From Bradyrhizobium ivorense (lineage in GTDB: Bacteria; Pseudomonadota; Alphaproteobacteria; Rhizobiales; Xanthobacteraceae): 64,000 bases of DNA. The notes under the pieces are model-generated. The model ran no database searches. It had not been told where the DNA came from and was given only the letters and a program-made list of their open reading frames with translations. The position numbers and the translations under genes are program-made. Within the stretch, counting starts at the first letter, position 1. Every line of letters begins with the position of its first letter. Positions 9,871 through 18,773 of the stretch are shown one piece after another. The stretch spans positions 21,998 to 85,997 of the forward strand of contig NZ_CAADFC020000042.1 in NCBI RefSeq assembly GCF_900696085.1. Direction: 5' to 3'.

Positions 9871-10755
9871 TTATCGGGGCAGCCGGCGGGCGGAAACCGC
9901 CCTCGGGATGCCCCCCAGATCGGCCCTGGGCGGCCCGGTCGGGGATAAGCCCGCGGCCGTCATCAGGGCTTCAACGTCGGCCTCCTGGCCGCGGCCGATT
10001 TCGACAACCAGAAATCCGCCTGGCACCAGAAGACCCGCAGAATGCGAGATCAGCGCGCGGTAGGCATCGAGCCCGTCGGCGCCGCCGTCGAGCGCGGCGC
10101 GTGGATCGTGGTCGCGCACCTCGGTGGCGAGATCGGGGATCTCGGTTGTCCGGATATAGGGCGGGTTCGACACGATCAAGTCGAACGGGCCCACGAGCCC
10201 GCTACCAAAATCACAGTTAATCATCGTCGCGCGATCCGCAAGCCCGAGCGCCGCTGCGTTCTGGCGCGCGGTATCGAGCGCCTCCGCCGAGATGTCGGTG
10301 CCGAAGCCATGCGCGTGGGGCAGTTCCGAAAGCAGCGCCAGCAGGATCGCGCCGCTGCCGGTGCCGAGATCGGCGATCCGCAGCGCGCGCTCCGCCGCGC
10401 CATCGGCGCGCAACAGCTCGAGCGCGCGCTCGACCACCGTCTCGGTGTCGGGGCGCGGCACCAACGTCGCGGCGGAAAGTTGTAGCGGCAGCCCCCAAAA
10501 CTCCTTGTTGCCAAGGATGCGCGCGACCGGCTCGCCGGCAAGCCGGCGCTGCGCCAACGCTTCGATGCGATCCGCTTCGGCTGCGGTCAGGGTTCGATTG
10601 GCCGCGGAGATCATGCCGGTCAGATCGAGCCCGAGCGCGGCGCCGGCCAAGAGCCGCGCATCCAGCTCGGCCGACTTGTTGCCGGCGGCCTTGAGGCGCG
10701 CGGCCAGCGCGCGCCTGCTGGTCTCGACGGTCTGGTGGTCAGCTGCTGCGCTCAT
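9871..10755 (-). CDS. prmC: Release factor glutamine N5-methyltransferase
   Basis: A 294-residue enzyme that methylates the GGQ glutamine of release factors RF1 and RF2 with SAM. It has the N-terminal helical domain (residues about 10-90, ending in GNKEFWGLPL), SAM motif I (IADLGTGSGAILLALL) and the catalytic NPPY motif (VSNPPYIRTTEIPDL). Its substrate gene prfA lies 1.3 kb upstream on the same strand, but two plus-strand genes stand between them. The start at 10755 opens with MSAAADHQTVETSRRALAARL. Confidence 0.95.
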   Translation of the reverse strand: MSAAADHQTVETSRRALAARLKAAGNKSAELDARLLAGAALGLDLTGMISAANRTLTAAEADRIEALAQRRLAGEPVARILGNKEFWGLPLQLSAATLVPRPDTETVVERALELLRADGAAERALRIADLGTGSGAILLALLSELPHAHGFGTDISAEALDTARQNAAALGLADRATMINCDFGSGLVGPFDLIVSNPPYIRTTEIPDLATEVRDHDPRAALDGGADGLDAYRALISHSAGLLVPGGFLVVEIGRGQEADVEALMTAAGLSPTGPPRADLGGIPRAVSARRLPR

Positions 10756-10858
10756 CGCGCGTTGTTAGCCGATGGTCGGTGCGGCGTCGATATGGCTTGC
10801 GCCGCGCGCGGCCGGCGCGCACGGTTCGGGCATGAGCGCCCTGACCGGAAACAGCAAC

Positions 10859-11284
10859 ATGACGGCCTATGACGACCAGAACGCCTTCGCAAAAATCCTG
10901 CGCGGCGAGATCCCGAGCTTCAAGGTCTACGAGACCGACCGGACCTTCGCCTTTCTCGACATCATGCCGCGATCGCCGGGACATACGCTGGTGATCCCGA
11001 AGGCGCCGGCGCGCGGCATCCTCGATATCGCCGAGGACGACCTTGCCGAGGTCGCGCGGTCGGCAAAACGCATCGCCGTCGGCGCGATGAAGGCGTTCAG
11101 TGCCGACGGCATCATCATCCAGCAGTTCAGCGAGCCCGCCAGCGGGCAGGTGGTGCTTCACCTGCACATGCATGTGATGCCGGTGAAGGCCGGTGTCGCG
11201 CTGCTGCCGGCACAGACCCACAAGCAGGACATGGACGTGCTTGCGGAACACGCGAAGCGGATGATTGCGGCGTTGGGAAATTGA
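10859..11284 (+). CDS. HIT-family nucleotide hydrolase/transferase
   Basis: A 141-residue histidine-triad protein of the HINT/Hit type. It opens with AFAKILRGEIPSFKVYETD and has the FLDIMPRSPGHTLVIPK strand. The catalytic HLHMHVMP motif is near the C-terminus, in the context FSEPASGQVVLHLHMHV. Such proteins hydrolyse AMP-linked substrates such as nucleoside phosphoramidates. ATG 10859 starts at the conserved MTAYDDQNAF; ATG 10832 is a possible alternative. The gene is divergent from prmC. Confidence 0.9.
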   Translation: MTAYDDQNAFAKILRGEIPSFKVYETDRTFAFLDIMPRSPGHTLVIPKAPARGILDIAEDDLAEVARSAKRIAVGAMKAFSADGIIIQQFSEPASGQVVLHLHMHVMPVKAGVALLPAQTHKQDMDVLAEHAKRMIAALGN

Positions 11285-11351
11285 GCGGGCGGCCGGGTCC
11301 GACGCGGAATGCCGTAATCCGTATCCCGAGAGGCCATGCGCAATATCGACT

Positions 11352-11400
11352 TCGTCATTGCGAGGCGCGCAGCGACGAAGCAATCCATTGCTCCGCGTAT
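11352..11400. repeat. Dispersed intergenic repeat (ATTGCGAGG...GCAATCCAT type)
   Basis: The stretch reading CATTGCGAGGCGCGCAGCGA followed by CGAAGCAATCCATTG has the look of a short dispersed palindrome recalled from Bradyrhizobium and relatives: ATTGC and GCAAT arms surround a GC-rich centre. It sits in the 257-bp gap between the HIT and MarR genes, which otherwise shows nothing clear. Confidence 0.6.
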
Positions 11401-11541
11401 GATCGCTGCCGGCCGGAGCTGCGACACTCAGGCCGTTGAAAACATCGCCGGCAGCGGTATCCGGAGATGGTTTGCGTCATGGTAGCTTGGTAGCGTCGTC
11501 CGGTCTCCGCCATCGCGCGGACCATCTCCAGGGACGAGCGA

Positions 11542-12012
11542 ATGCCGCAACCCAAGCAGCGCCGGACCACGGCCGGAACCACGACGCGCGGCGGCGCGGC
11601 GGGAGCGGTCGATTACGAGGCGCTGGCCCGCTTTCGCTACCAGCTGCGGACGTTTCTGGCGTTCAGCGAGCAGGCGGCCAAGCAGGCCGGATTGACGCCG
11701 CAGCAACACCAGGCGCTGCTCGGCATCAAGGGCTTCGTCCGCCCGGGCCCGGCGACCGTCGGCGACATCGCGCGCTTTCTGCTGGTCCGGCATCACTCCG
11801 CCGTCGAGCTGGTGGATCGCATGGTGAAGCTCGGGCTGATCAGCCGGTTCGCCGATCCCGAGGACGGTCGCCGCGTTTTGCTCAAGCTGACACAGAAGGG
11901 CGAGCGGAAGCTGCAGTCGCTGTCGCGGAAGAACGTCGAGGAGCTGCGGCGCGCCGCGAGCCCGGCGCTGCGCCGGCTGTTGAAGTCATCGTCGCAACCC
12001 GGCGAATCCTGA
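11542..12012 (+). CDS. MarR-family transcriptional regulator
   Basis: A 156-residue regulator with the MarR winged HTH at residues about 45-130: LTPQQHQALLGIKG, then the recognition region VGDIARFLLVRHHSAVELVDRMVKLGLI and the wing RFADPEDGRRVLLKLTQKGERKL. The short basic N-terminus is low complexity. It ends 3 bp from the convergent prfA stop. No target gene is evident; the adjacent HIT gene on the same strand is 257 bp away. Confidence 0.9.
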   Translation: MPQPKQRRTTAGTTTRGGAAGAVDYEALARFRYQLRTFLAFSEQAAKQAGLTPQQHQALLGIKGFVRPGPATVGDIARFLLVRHHSAVELVDRMVKLGLISRFADPEDGRRVLLKLTQKGERKLQSLSRKNVEELRRAASPALRRLLKSSSQPGES

Positions 12013-12015
12013 GCC

Positions 12016-13095
12016 TTACGCCGCAGCGCCCTGCGCCGCGAGCTGCGCGGCCTGGTGTTCGGTGGTCAGCGCATCGATCAGTTCGCCGAGCGCTTCGCCG
12101 GCGATCACCTGCGGCAATTTATAGAGCGTCAGATTGATGCGGTGGTCGGTGACGCGCCCTTGCGGGAAATTGTAGGTGCGGATGCGCTCGGAGCGATCGC
12201 CGGAGCCGACCTTCTCCTTGCGGTCGGCGGAGCGCGCGGCCTCGACGCGCTGGCGCTCGGCGTCGTAGATGCGCGAGCGCAGGATGTTCATCGCCGAGGC
12301 GCGGTTTTTGTGTTGCGAGCGGCTGTCCTGCATCATCACCACGATGCCGGTCGGGATGTGGGTGATGCGGATCGCCGATTCGGTCTTGTTGACGTGCTGG
12401 CCGCCGGCGCCGCCGGCGCGCATGGTCTCGATCCGCAAATCCGTGTCCTTGATGTCGACGTCGACATCCTCGACCTCCGGCAGCACCGCGACTGTTGCGG
12501 CCGAGGTGTGGATGCGCCCCTGCGTCTCGGTGTCGGGCACGCGCTGCACACGATGCACGCCGGATTCGAATTTCAGTTTTGCAAAGGCGCCGCGGCCCTG
12601 CACCTCGGCGATGATTTCCTTGTAGCCGCCGACGGTGCCTTCGCTGGCCGAGATCACCTCGACCTTCCAGCCCTGCAGGCCGGCGAAGCGCTCATACATC
12701 CGGAACAGATCGCCGGCGAACAGCGAAGCCTCGTCGCCGCCGGTGCCGGCGCGGATTTCCAGCATCACGTTGCGATCGTCCATCGCGTCCTTGGGCAGCA
12801 GCGCGACCCGGATCTTCTGCTCGAGCTCGCCAATGCGCGCCTGCAGCGTCTCGAGCTCGGCCTCCGCCATGCTATGCATCTCGGGATCTTCAGCCGCGTC
12901 AGCCAGCAGCGCCTCGGCGCCGGCGAGCTCGGTGCGGGCGGAACGATAGTCCTTCACCGCGTCGATCAGCGGATTGAGCTCGGCGAGCTCGCGGGTGATC
13001 GCAACGTAGCGGTCGGAGTTCACCTGGCCGAGCAGCTCGGCCTCGAGCGAGGCGTGATGGGCGAGCAGGATGTCGAGTTTGGCTTCGGGTAGCAT
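12016..13095 (-). CDS. prfA: Peptide chain release factor 1
   Basis: A 359-residue RF1 that ends translation at UAA and UAG. It carries the PCRF domain, the GGQ motif (RAGGAGGQHVNKTESAIRI) whose Gln is methylated by PrmC, and the RF1-type stretch GSGDRSERIRTYNFPQGRVTDHRI. The frame is open to 13176, but ATG 13095 (MLPEAKLDILLAHH) matches the family start. The gene lies 52 bp after ptsP on the same strand and probably belongs to a lysC-ptsP-prfA run. Confidence 0.96.
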   Translation of the reverse strand: MLPEAKLDILLAHHASLEAELLGQVNSDRYVAITRELAELNPLIDAVKDYRSARTELAGAEALLADAAEDPEMHSMAEAELETLQARIGELEQKIRVALLPKDAMDDRNVMLEIRAGTGGDEASLFAGDLFRMYERFAGLQGWKVEVISASEGTVGGYKEIIAEVQGRGAFAKLKFESGVHRVQRVPDTETQGRIHTSAATVAVLPEVEDVDVDIKDTDLRIETMRAGGAGGQHVNKTESAIRITHIPTGIVVMMQDSRSQHKNRASAMNILRSRIYDAERQRVEAARSADRKEKVGSGDRSERIRTYNFPQGRVTDHRINLTLYKLPQVIAGEALGELIDALTTEHQAAQLAAQGAAA

Positions 13096-13147
13096 GGCGA
13101 TGTCTCGAATTGCGAAAGCGGGACGGCGAACGGCGACGGCAGCGTCG

Positions 13148-15415
13148 CTACAAGGCCAGCCCCTCGGTTTCCGCAAACTTGGTCAGCGCCGCACGGATCG
13201 ACACGCTGCCGGACGGCTTGTCGAGCAGCGGATTGATCATGGCCTCGGCCTTCTTGGCGTCGAGATCGAGGATCATCGCCTTCACCGGGCCGTGCGCGGT
13301 TGCCGACAATGAAAGAGAACGGTAGCCGAGCGCAATCAGCGCCAGCGCGCCGATCGGCTTCGAGGCCATCTCGCCGCACAGCGAGGCGGCCTTCTTCGCG
13401 GCCTTGGCCTTGCGCACGATGTCGCGCAGCGCGCGCAGGATCGGCGCCGACAGGATGTCGAACCGCTCGGACACCTTGGCGTTGCCGCGGTCGACCGCGA
13501 ACAGGAACTGGAACAGATCGTTGGAGCCGACCGAGACGAAGTCGACCCGCTTCAACAGCTCGTCGAGCTGGTAGAGCAGGGCCGGCACCTCGACCATGGT
13601 GCCGACATCGATGCGCTCGGGCAGCGAATGGCCGTGCTGGCGCAGATAGGTCAATTCGCGCTCGACGATCGCCTTGGCCTGGTCGAACTCGGCGACGTCG
13701 GAGATCATCGGGAACATGATCTTCAGCGCGCGGCCGCCGCCGGCGCGGAGCAGCGCGCGGATCTGGCCGCGCAGCAGGCCGGGGCGGTCGAGGCCGAGCC
13801 GGATCGCCCGCCAGCCGAGCGCCGGGTTCTCCTCGACCACGGTCTCCATATAGGGCAGCGCCTTGTCGCCGCCGATGTCGAGCGTGCGGAAGGTGACGGG
13901 CTTTGTGCCCGCGGCATCCAGCACGGTGCGATACAGCGCGAGCTGGTCGGTCGAGCGCGGCAGGCTCGGGCTCACCATGAACTGCAGCTCGGTGCGGAAC
14001 AGCCCGACGCCGGCGCTGCCGGTGTCGTCGATATGCGGCAGGTCGATGGTCAGGCCGGCATTGATCAAAAGCTCGATCGGCTGGCCGTCCTTGGTGACGC
14101 AGGGCTTGTCGCGCAGCGCCGAATACTGCGCCTGCCGCCGCGCGCGGAACCGCACGCGTTCGGCATAGGCGGATTCGATCTCGGTCGAGGGCCGGACATA
14201 GATCTCGCCGGAAATGCCGTCGACGATGATGGCGTCGCCGGGATCTGCGATGCCGGGGGCGTTCGGCACCTCGCCGACCGCGGGAATGCCGAGCGCGCGC
14301 GCCACGATCGAGACGTGCGAATTGGCGGTGCCTTCCTCCAGCACCAGGCCGCGCAGCCGCTTGCGGTCGTAGTCGAGCAGCGCCGCCGGGCCCATCGCGC
14401 GCGCGATCAAAATGGCATTGTCGGGCAGTTGCTCGCGCGAGGGCGCGTGATCCTGGCCGACCAGCTGCCGCATCAGGCGGTGGCCGAGATCCTCGAGATC
14501 GTGCAGGCGGTCGCGCAGATAAGGATCGGTCGAGCGCAGCATGCGGGCGCGGGTGTCGGACTGCACGCGTTCGACGGCGGCCTCCGCGGTCAGGCCGGTG
14601 GCGACCGCCTCGTGCAGCTTGTGTGACCAGCCCTGGTCGTTGGCGAACATGCGGTAGGCTTCCAGCACCTCGCGGTGCTCGCCGCCTTCGGCGACGTCGC
14701 CGCGCTCCAGGAGGCGGTCGAGGTCGGCGCGCAGGCTGGCCAGCGCCGTGTCGAGCCGCTTGACCTCCTTGGGCAGGTCCTCGGCGATGTAATTGGTGAT
14801 GACGACGCGCGGCTCGTGCAGCACGACATGGCCGAGCGCGATGCCGTCGGACAGCACCGCGCCGGTCTTGTGCAGCGAGTGCCGCGCCGCCGGCTCGGCG
14901 CCGGGCTGCGCCAGCGCGGCGAGCTCGCCGGAGGCGATCATCTCCGCCAGCACCATGGCGGTGGTCTGCAGCGCCTCGACCTCTTCCTCGACATAGGTGC
15001 GCTTGGCGCGGTTCTGCACCACGAGCACGCCGAGCGTGTTGCCGGCGCGCAGGATCGGCACGCCGAGGAAGGAGTGGTAGGCCTCTTCGCCGGTCTCCGG
15101 GCGGTAGGAGAAGGCCGGATGGCTTTGCGCGTCGGACAGGTTCAGCGGCGTCGCCTCGCTGGCGACGAGGCCGACCAGGCCCTCATGCGCGCTCAGCACG
15201 GTGTGGTGCACGGCGTCGCGGTTGAGGCCTTCGGTGGCGTAGAGCTCCAGCGTGTTGTCGACGCGCAGCACATAGGTCGAGCACACCTCGGCCACCATGT
15301 TGGCCGCGATAAGCACCACGATCTTGTCGAGGCGCTCCTGCGCGGAGACTTGCTCCGCCATGGTTTCGCGGAGCCGTCTCAACAGGATGCGCGGGCCTCC
15401 CGAGGCGCTCCGCAT
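13148..15415 (-). CDS. ptsP: Phosphoenolpyruvate-protein phosphotransferase PtsP (EI-Ntr)
   Basis: A 755-residue enzyme I of the nitrogen PTS, which passes phosphate from PEP to NPr and so links nitrogen and carbon state to regulation. A GAF domain lies at residues about 20-165 (FLGVPILRAGNTLGVLVVQNR). The EI N-terminal domain follows, with the phosphohistidine loop EEGTANSHVSIVARALGIPAVGE. The PEP-binding TIM barrel comes last (GVGLFRTELQFM, FRTLDIGGDKALPY, CGEMASKPIGALALIALGYRSLS). It lies downstream of lysC and upstream of prfA. Confidence 0.96.
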   Translation of the reverse strand: MRSASGGPRILLRRLRETMAEQVSAQERLDKIVVLIAANMVAEVCSTYVLRVDNTLELYATEGLNRDAVHHTVLSAHEGLVGLVASEATPLNLSDAQSHPAFSYRPETGEEAYHSFLGVPILRAGNTLGVLVVQNRAKRTYVEEEVEALQTTAMVLAEMIASGELAALAQPGAEPAARHSLHKTGAVLSDGIALGHVVLHEPRVVITNYIAEDLPKEVKRLDTALASLRADLDRLLERGDVAEGGEHREVLEAYRMFANDQGWSHKLHEAVATGLTAEAAVERVQSDTRARMLRSTDPYLRDRLHDLEDLGHRLMRQLVGQDHAPSREQLPDNAILIARAMGPAALLDYDRKRLRGLVLEEGTANSHVSIVARALGIPAVGEVPNAPGIADPGDAIIVDGISGEIYVRPSTEIESAYAERVRFRARRQAQYSALRDKPCVTKDGQPIELLINAGLTIDLPHIDDTGSAGVGLFRTELQFMVSPSLPRSTDQLALYRTVLDAAGTKPVTFRTLDIGGDKALPYMETVVEENPALGWRAIRLGLDRPGLLRGQIRALLRAGGGRALKIMFPMISDVAEFDQAKAIVERELTYLRQHGHSLPERIDVGTMVEVPALLYQLDELLKRVDFVSVGSNDLFQFLFAVDRGNAKVSERFDILSAPILRALRDIVRKAKAAKKAASLCGEMASKPIGALALIALGYRSLSLSATAHGPVKAMILDLDAKKAEAMINPLLDKPSGSVSIRAALTKFAETEGLAL

Positions 15416-15711
15416 GTGCTTTCAGTCCCTCCCGCCAAACCAGCGCGCCGGGGTGCCGGCCGCTGGCGCAAAACTCGTCAAATCCAGCAATTTTAGTGAT
15501 TCGGCGTCGCCGCGAACACCGGTCCCCGCCGAATCGGGATCGCCAAAACTGTGGCACAGTTTGCGGCAGCCCACCTGACTGGCCGTATAGCCAATCGAGG
15601 CTTGCTTTGCCAAGCAAAACGCCTGCCAGTAGCAAATAACGTCTGCGTCAGCCCAATGCTGCGCCCGCTAAGAGAAATTCTAACTATCGGGGCCGCGAGC
15701 GAGCCGGCCTC
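15416..15711. promoter_or_regulatory. ptsP upstream region
   Basis: This part of the lysC-ptsP gap is free of the palindromic repeat that follows it. It holds a small inverted repeat, TTGCTT-TGCC-AAGCAA, near 15600-15620. I see no gene and no clear promoter boxes. Confidence 0.3.
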
Positions 15712-15861
15712 CTTCCCTTCTCCCCTTGTGGGAGAAGGTGTCGCGGTCGCAGTCCGCGACGGATGAGGGGTTCTCTCCGTTTGCAAGACCGCCCGAGTGG
15801 AGACAACCCCTCACCCGGCTTCGCTTCGCGAAGCCACCCTCTCCCACAAGGGGAGAGGGTT
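15712..15861. repeat. Long intergenic inverted repeat
   Basis: Two arms of about 22-24 bp, each itself a CTCCCC-TTGTGGG-type hairpin, face each other at about 15715-15739 and 15836-15859. An inner pair, GGATGAGGGGTT and AACCCCTCACCC, lies between them. The same design (CTCTCCC-CAAG-GGGAGAG arms) recurs at about 23.2-23.5 kb, 27.2 kb and 35.7 kb. It lies just downstream of lysC. Confidence 0.8.
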
Positions 15862-15870
15862 TAGAGCGCC

Positions 15871-17127
15871 CTACGCCTGATCCAGCCCGTACAGCGTGTG
15901 CAGCGTGCGCACGGCGAGCTCGGTGTAGGCGGCGTCGATCAAGACCGAGAACTTGATCTCGGACGTCGTGATGGCGCGGATGTTGATGTTGCGCTCGGCC
16001 AGCGCGCGGAACGCCTTCGAGGCGACGCCGGCGTGGCTGCGCATGCCGCTGCCGATCACCGAGACCTTGGCGACGTCGGTCGCGGTGTCGAGCCTGGCAT
16101 AGCCGATCTTGGCCTTGGCGGCGGTAATGGTGTCCTTGGCGCGGTTATAGTCGGCGGCCGGAACGGTGAAGGTGAGGTCGGTGGTCTTGCCGTCCTCCGA
16201 CACGTTCTGCACGATCATGTCGACATTGATGTTGGCATCCGCGAGCGGCCCGAAGATCGAGGCGGCAACGCCCGGCTTGTCTTCGATCTGGCGCACGGAA
16301 ATCTGGGCCTCGTCCTTGGAGAAGGCGATGCCGGTGACGACGTGCATTTCCATGATTTCCTCCTCGCTGCAGATCAGCGTGCCCGGCGGCTGGTTGGCGT
16401 GCGGGTCGATATCCTCAGGCTTGTCGAAGCTGGAGCGCACGAAGATCGGCATGTTGTGCACCATGCCGAGTTCCACCGAGCGGACCTGCAGCACCTTGGC
16501 GCCCTGCGAGGCCAGCTCCAGCATGTCCTCGAAGGCGATCTTGTCGAGCCGACGCGCCTTCGGCACCACGCGGGGATCGGTGGTGTAGACGCCGTCGACG
16601 TCGGTGTAGATGTCGCAGCGGTCGGCGCGCAGCGCGGCTGCGATCGCCACCGCGGAGGTGTCCGAGCCGCCGCGGCCCAGCGTCGTGATGCGGCCGGTCT
16701 GCGGGTTGATGCCCTGGAAGCCGGCGATCACGGCGACCTCCTTGCGCTCCTTGAAGCGGGTCATGATCTCGCTGCCGTCAATATCGAGGATGCGCGCCGA
16801 GGCATGCGCGTCCGAGGTCTTGATCGGGATCTGCCAGCCCTGCCAGGAGCGCGCCTGGATGCCGAGGCCCTGCAGCACGATCGCGAGCAGGCCGGAGGTC
16901 ACCTGTTCACCGGAGGCGACCACCGCGTCATATTCCCGCGCGTCATGCAGCGGCGACGCCTCGGTGCACCAGCCGACCAACTCGTTGGTCTTGCCGGACA
17001 TCGCGGAGACGACCACGGCGACCTCATGGCCCGCGTCGACCTCGCGCTTCACGTGCTGGGCGACGTTGCGGATACGATCGATATTGGCGACGGACGTACC
17101 GCCGAATTTCATCACGAGGCGGCCCAT
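15871..17127 (-). CDS. lysC: Aspartate kinase
   Basis: A 418-residue aspartokinase that phosphorylates L-aspartate, the first step to lysine, threonine and methionine. The kinase domain opens with VMKFGGTSVAN and contains FQGINPQTGRITTLGRGGSDTSAVAIA and CDIYTDVDGVYTTDPR. Two ACT domains from about residue 265 to the end (FSKDEAQISVRQIEDKPGVAASIF; VSVIGSGMRSHAGVASKAF) give allosteric control by end products. Length is typical. It is upstream of ptsP with a repeat-filled 455-bp gap. Confidence 0.97.
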   Translation of the reverse strand: MGRLVMKFGGTSVANIDRIRNVAQHVKREVDAGHEVAVVVSAMSGKTNELVGWCTEASPLHDAREYDAVVASGEQVTSGLLAIVLQGLGIQARSWQGWQIPIKTSDAHASARILDIDGSEIMTRFKERKEVAVIAGFQGINPQTGRITTLGRGGSDTSAVAIAAALRADRCDIYTDVDGVYTTDPRVVPKARRLDKIAFEDMLELASQGAKVLQVRSVELGMVHNMPIFVRSSFDKPEDIDPHANQPPGTLICSEEEIMEMHVVTGIAFSKDEAQISVRQIEDKPGVAASIFGPLADANINVDMIVQNVSEDGKTTDLTFTVPAADYNRAKDTITAAKAKIGYARLDTATDVAKVSVIGSGMRSHAGVASKAFRALAERNINIRAITTSEIKFSVLIDAAYTELAVRTLHTLYGLDQA

Positions 17128-17324
17128 GACGACGCGTCTATTCCTTTAAGAGGATAAGTAGGTTAACCCACGCCGAAAACCGCAAGCGCGGGCACCGAAA
17201 GGCGCGTATACATAGCGGCGCGCCCGGGGGCAAGGTGGTTCCTGCGGGACTTTTGGGGGTGTTTTGCGGTGTTTCACCCGTCGCGGGCGGGCTGTGGCGC
17301 CGTGGTTACTCGAAGGCGGAGCGG

Positions 17325-17792
17325 ATGGGCCGTTACATCGACGAAATCCTGCAGCCGGGCGAGAAGGTGCTGTATTCCACCAACGCGCACTGGATGTTCT
17401 ATCTGCCGGCGATCGGGGCATGGACCGTGGTGGTGGTGCTGCTGATCCTGTCGCGGCTCGTGACCGTCGACGGCCTCGTCTTGGTCTGCCTTGCGGCCGC
17501 CGCGGTGGTGGCGGTCGCGGCGGTCTACTGGACCATCAGGGCCTGGTTCCACCGGCTCACCACCGAGACCGACGTCACCAACCTGCGCGTTGTCCACAAG
17601 ACCGGCTTCATCACCCGCAAGACATTCGAGATGAGCCTCGACAAGGTCGAGAGCGTCGACGTCTATCAGAGCATCATGGGACGTATTCTCAACTACGGCG
17701 ATGTCACCATTCAGGGTGTCGGTGAGGGCAGGCAAAAAATCGCGACCATCGCCTCGCCGCTGGCGTTCCGCAGTGCGATCACCGCGCGATAG
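17325..17792 (+). CDS. Membrane protein with bacterial PH (bPH2-like) domain
   Basis: A 155-residue inner-membrane protein. An N-terminal soluble start (MGRYIDEILQPGEKVLYSTNAHW) precedes two transmembrane segments at about residues 30-75. A bacterial PH-like domain follows (LTTETDVTNLRVVHKTGFITRKTFEMSLDKVESVDVYQS, then NYGDVTIQGVGEG). The role of such proteins is poorly known. The frame is open from 17235, but ATG 17325 has GGCGGAG upstream and fits the family. It is divergent from lysC and 14 bp before ubiG. Confidence 0.88.
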   Translation: MGRYIDEILQPGEKVLYSTNAHWMFYLPAIGAWTVVVVLLILSRLVTVDGLVLVCLAAAAVVAVAAVYWTIRAWFHRLTTETDVTNLRVVHKTGFITRKTFEMSLDKVESVDVYQSIMGRILNYGDVTIQGVGEGRQKIATIASPLAFRSAITAR

Positions 17793-17806
17793 GGGCGCGC
17801 GCAATC

Positions 17807-18565
17807 ATGGCCATGCAGACAAATCTCTCCAATGCCTCCGCCAGCTCGGTCGATCCGGCCGAGATCGCGAAATTCTCAAAGCTGTCGGACGAATGGTGGG
17901 ATCCGCACGGCAAGATGGCGCCGCTGCACAAGATCAATCCGCTGCGCCTGACCTACATCCGCGACGCCGCCTGCCGCAAGTTCGAGCGCAACGCCAAGAG
18001 TCTCGGCTGCCTGTCCGGCCTGCGCGTGCTCGACATCGGCTGCGGGGCCGGGCTGTTGTGCGAGCCGTTGACGCGGCTGGGCGCCCAGGTGATCGGCATC
18101 GATCCCTCCGCCACCAACATATCGGCCGCCAAGCTGCACGCCGACAAGGGCCATCTGTCGATCGACTACCGCTGCACCACGGTCGAGGACATGGACGTGC
18201 GCGAGCGCTTCGACATCGTGCTGGCGATGGAGGTGGTCGAGCACGTCACCGACGTCGGTGCCTTCCTCAAGCGCTGCGCCGCGATGCTCAAGCCCGGCGG
18301 GCTGATGGTGGTTTCGACGTTGAACCGCAACTGGAAAAGCTTTGCGCTCGCCATCGTCGGCGCCGAATACGTGCTGCGCTGGCTGCCGCGCGGCACCCAC
18401 GAGTGGAGCAAGTTCGTCACCCCCGCCGAGCTCGAACGCTACCTCGGCGACCTCAACCTCACCGTCACCGAACAGGCCGGCGTGGTCTACAACCCGCTCG
18501 CCGACAAATGGAGCGTCTCGTCCGACATGGACGTGAACTACATGGTGATCGCGGAGGAGGTGTGA
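17807..18565 (+). CDS. ubiG: Ubiquinone biosynthesis O-methyltransferase
   Basis: A 252-residue SAM methyltransferase that performs both O-methylations of ubiquinone synthesis. The family-specific start FSKLSDEWWDPHGKMAPLHKINPLRLTYIRD is present, followed by SAM motif I VLDIGCGAGLLCEPLTRLGA and later KPGGLMVVSTLNRNWKSFALAIVGAEYVLRWLP. Length is typical. It follows the PH-domain gene by 14 bp and may be cotranscribed with it; a palindromic repeat follows. Confidence 0.96.
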   Translation: MAMQTNLSNASASSVDPAEIAKFSKLSDEWWDPHGKMAPLHKINPLRLTYIRDAACRKFERNAKSLGCLSGLRVLDIGCGAGLLCEPLTRLGAQVIGIDPSATNISAAKLHADKGHLSIDYRCTTVEDMDVRERFDIVLAMEVVEHVTDVGAFLKRCAAMLKPGGLMVVSTLNRNWKSFALAIVGAEYVLRWLPRGTHEWSKFVTPAELERYLGDLNLTVTEQAGVVYNPLADKWSVSSDMDVNYMVIAEEV

Positions 18566-18572
18566 GCCCCCT

Positions 18573-18660
18573 GTAGCCCGGATGGAGCGCAGCGTAATCC
18601 GGGACAGGTTCATCCGCGGGTAGAGCGGCCCCGGATTGCGCTTCGCTGCATCCGGGCTAC
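18573..18660. repeat. GTAGCCCGGAT palindromic repeat
   Basis: An 88-bp near-palindrome that opens GTAGCCCGGATGGAGCGCAG and closes with the complement CTTCGCTGCATCCGGGCTAC. A second full copy lies at 27392-27480 and a half copy at 47463-47502. It may also stop transcription after ubiG. Confidence 0.85.
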
Positions 18661-18773
18661 GGAAGTTTGTGGACGCTGCGCAATCCTGTCATGCGCTGAC
18701 TTGGTTTGACCGTATCGGCGGCAATCGGCACGGTGCTGATATACTCCCGCCCGGCACGCTTTCCGCAACGCAT

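Noticed and set aside
9674..10063. Plus-strand frame before prmC
   Set aside because: It overlaps the prmC end, has no domain and no ribosome site.
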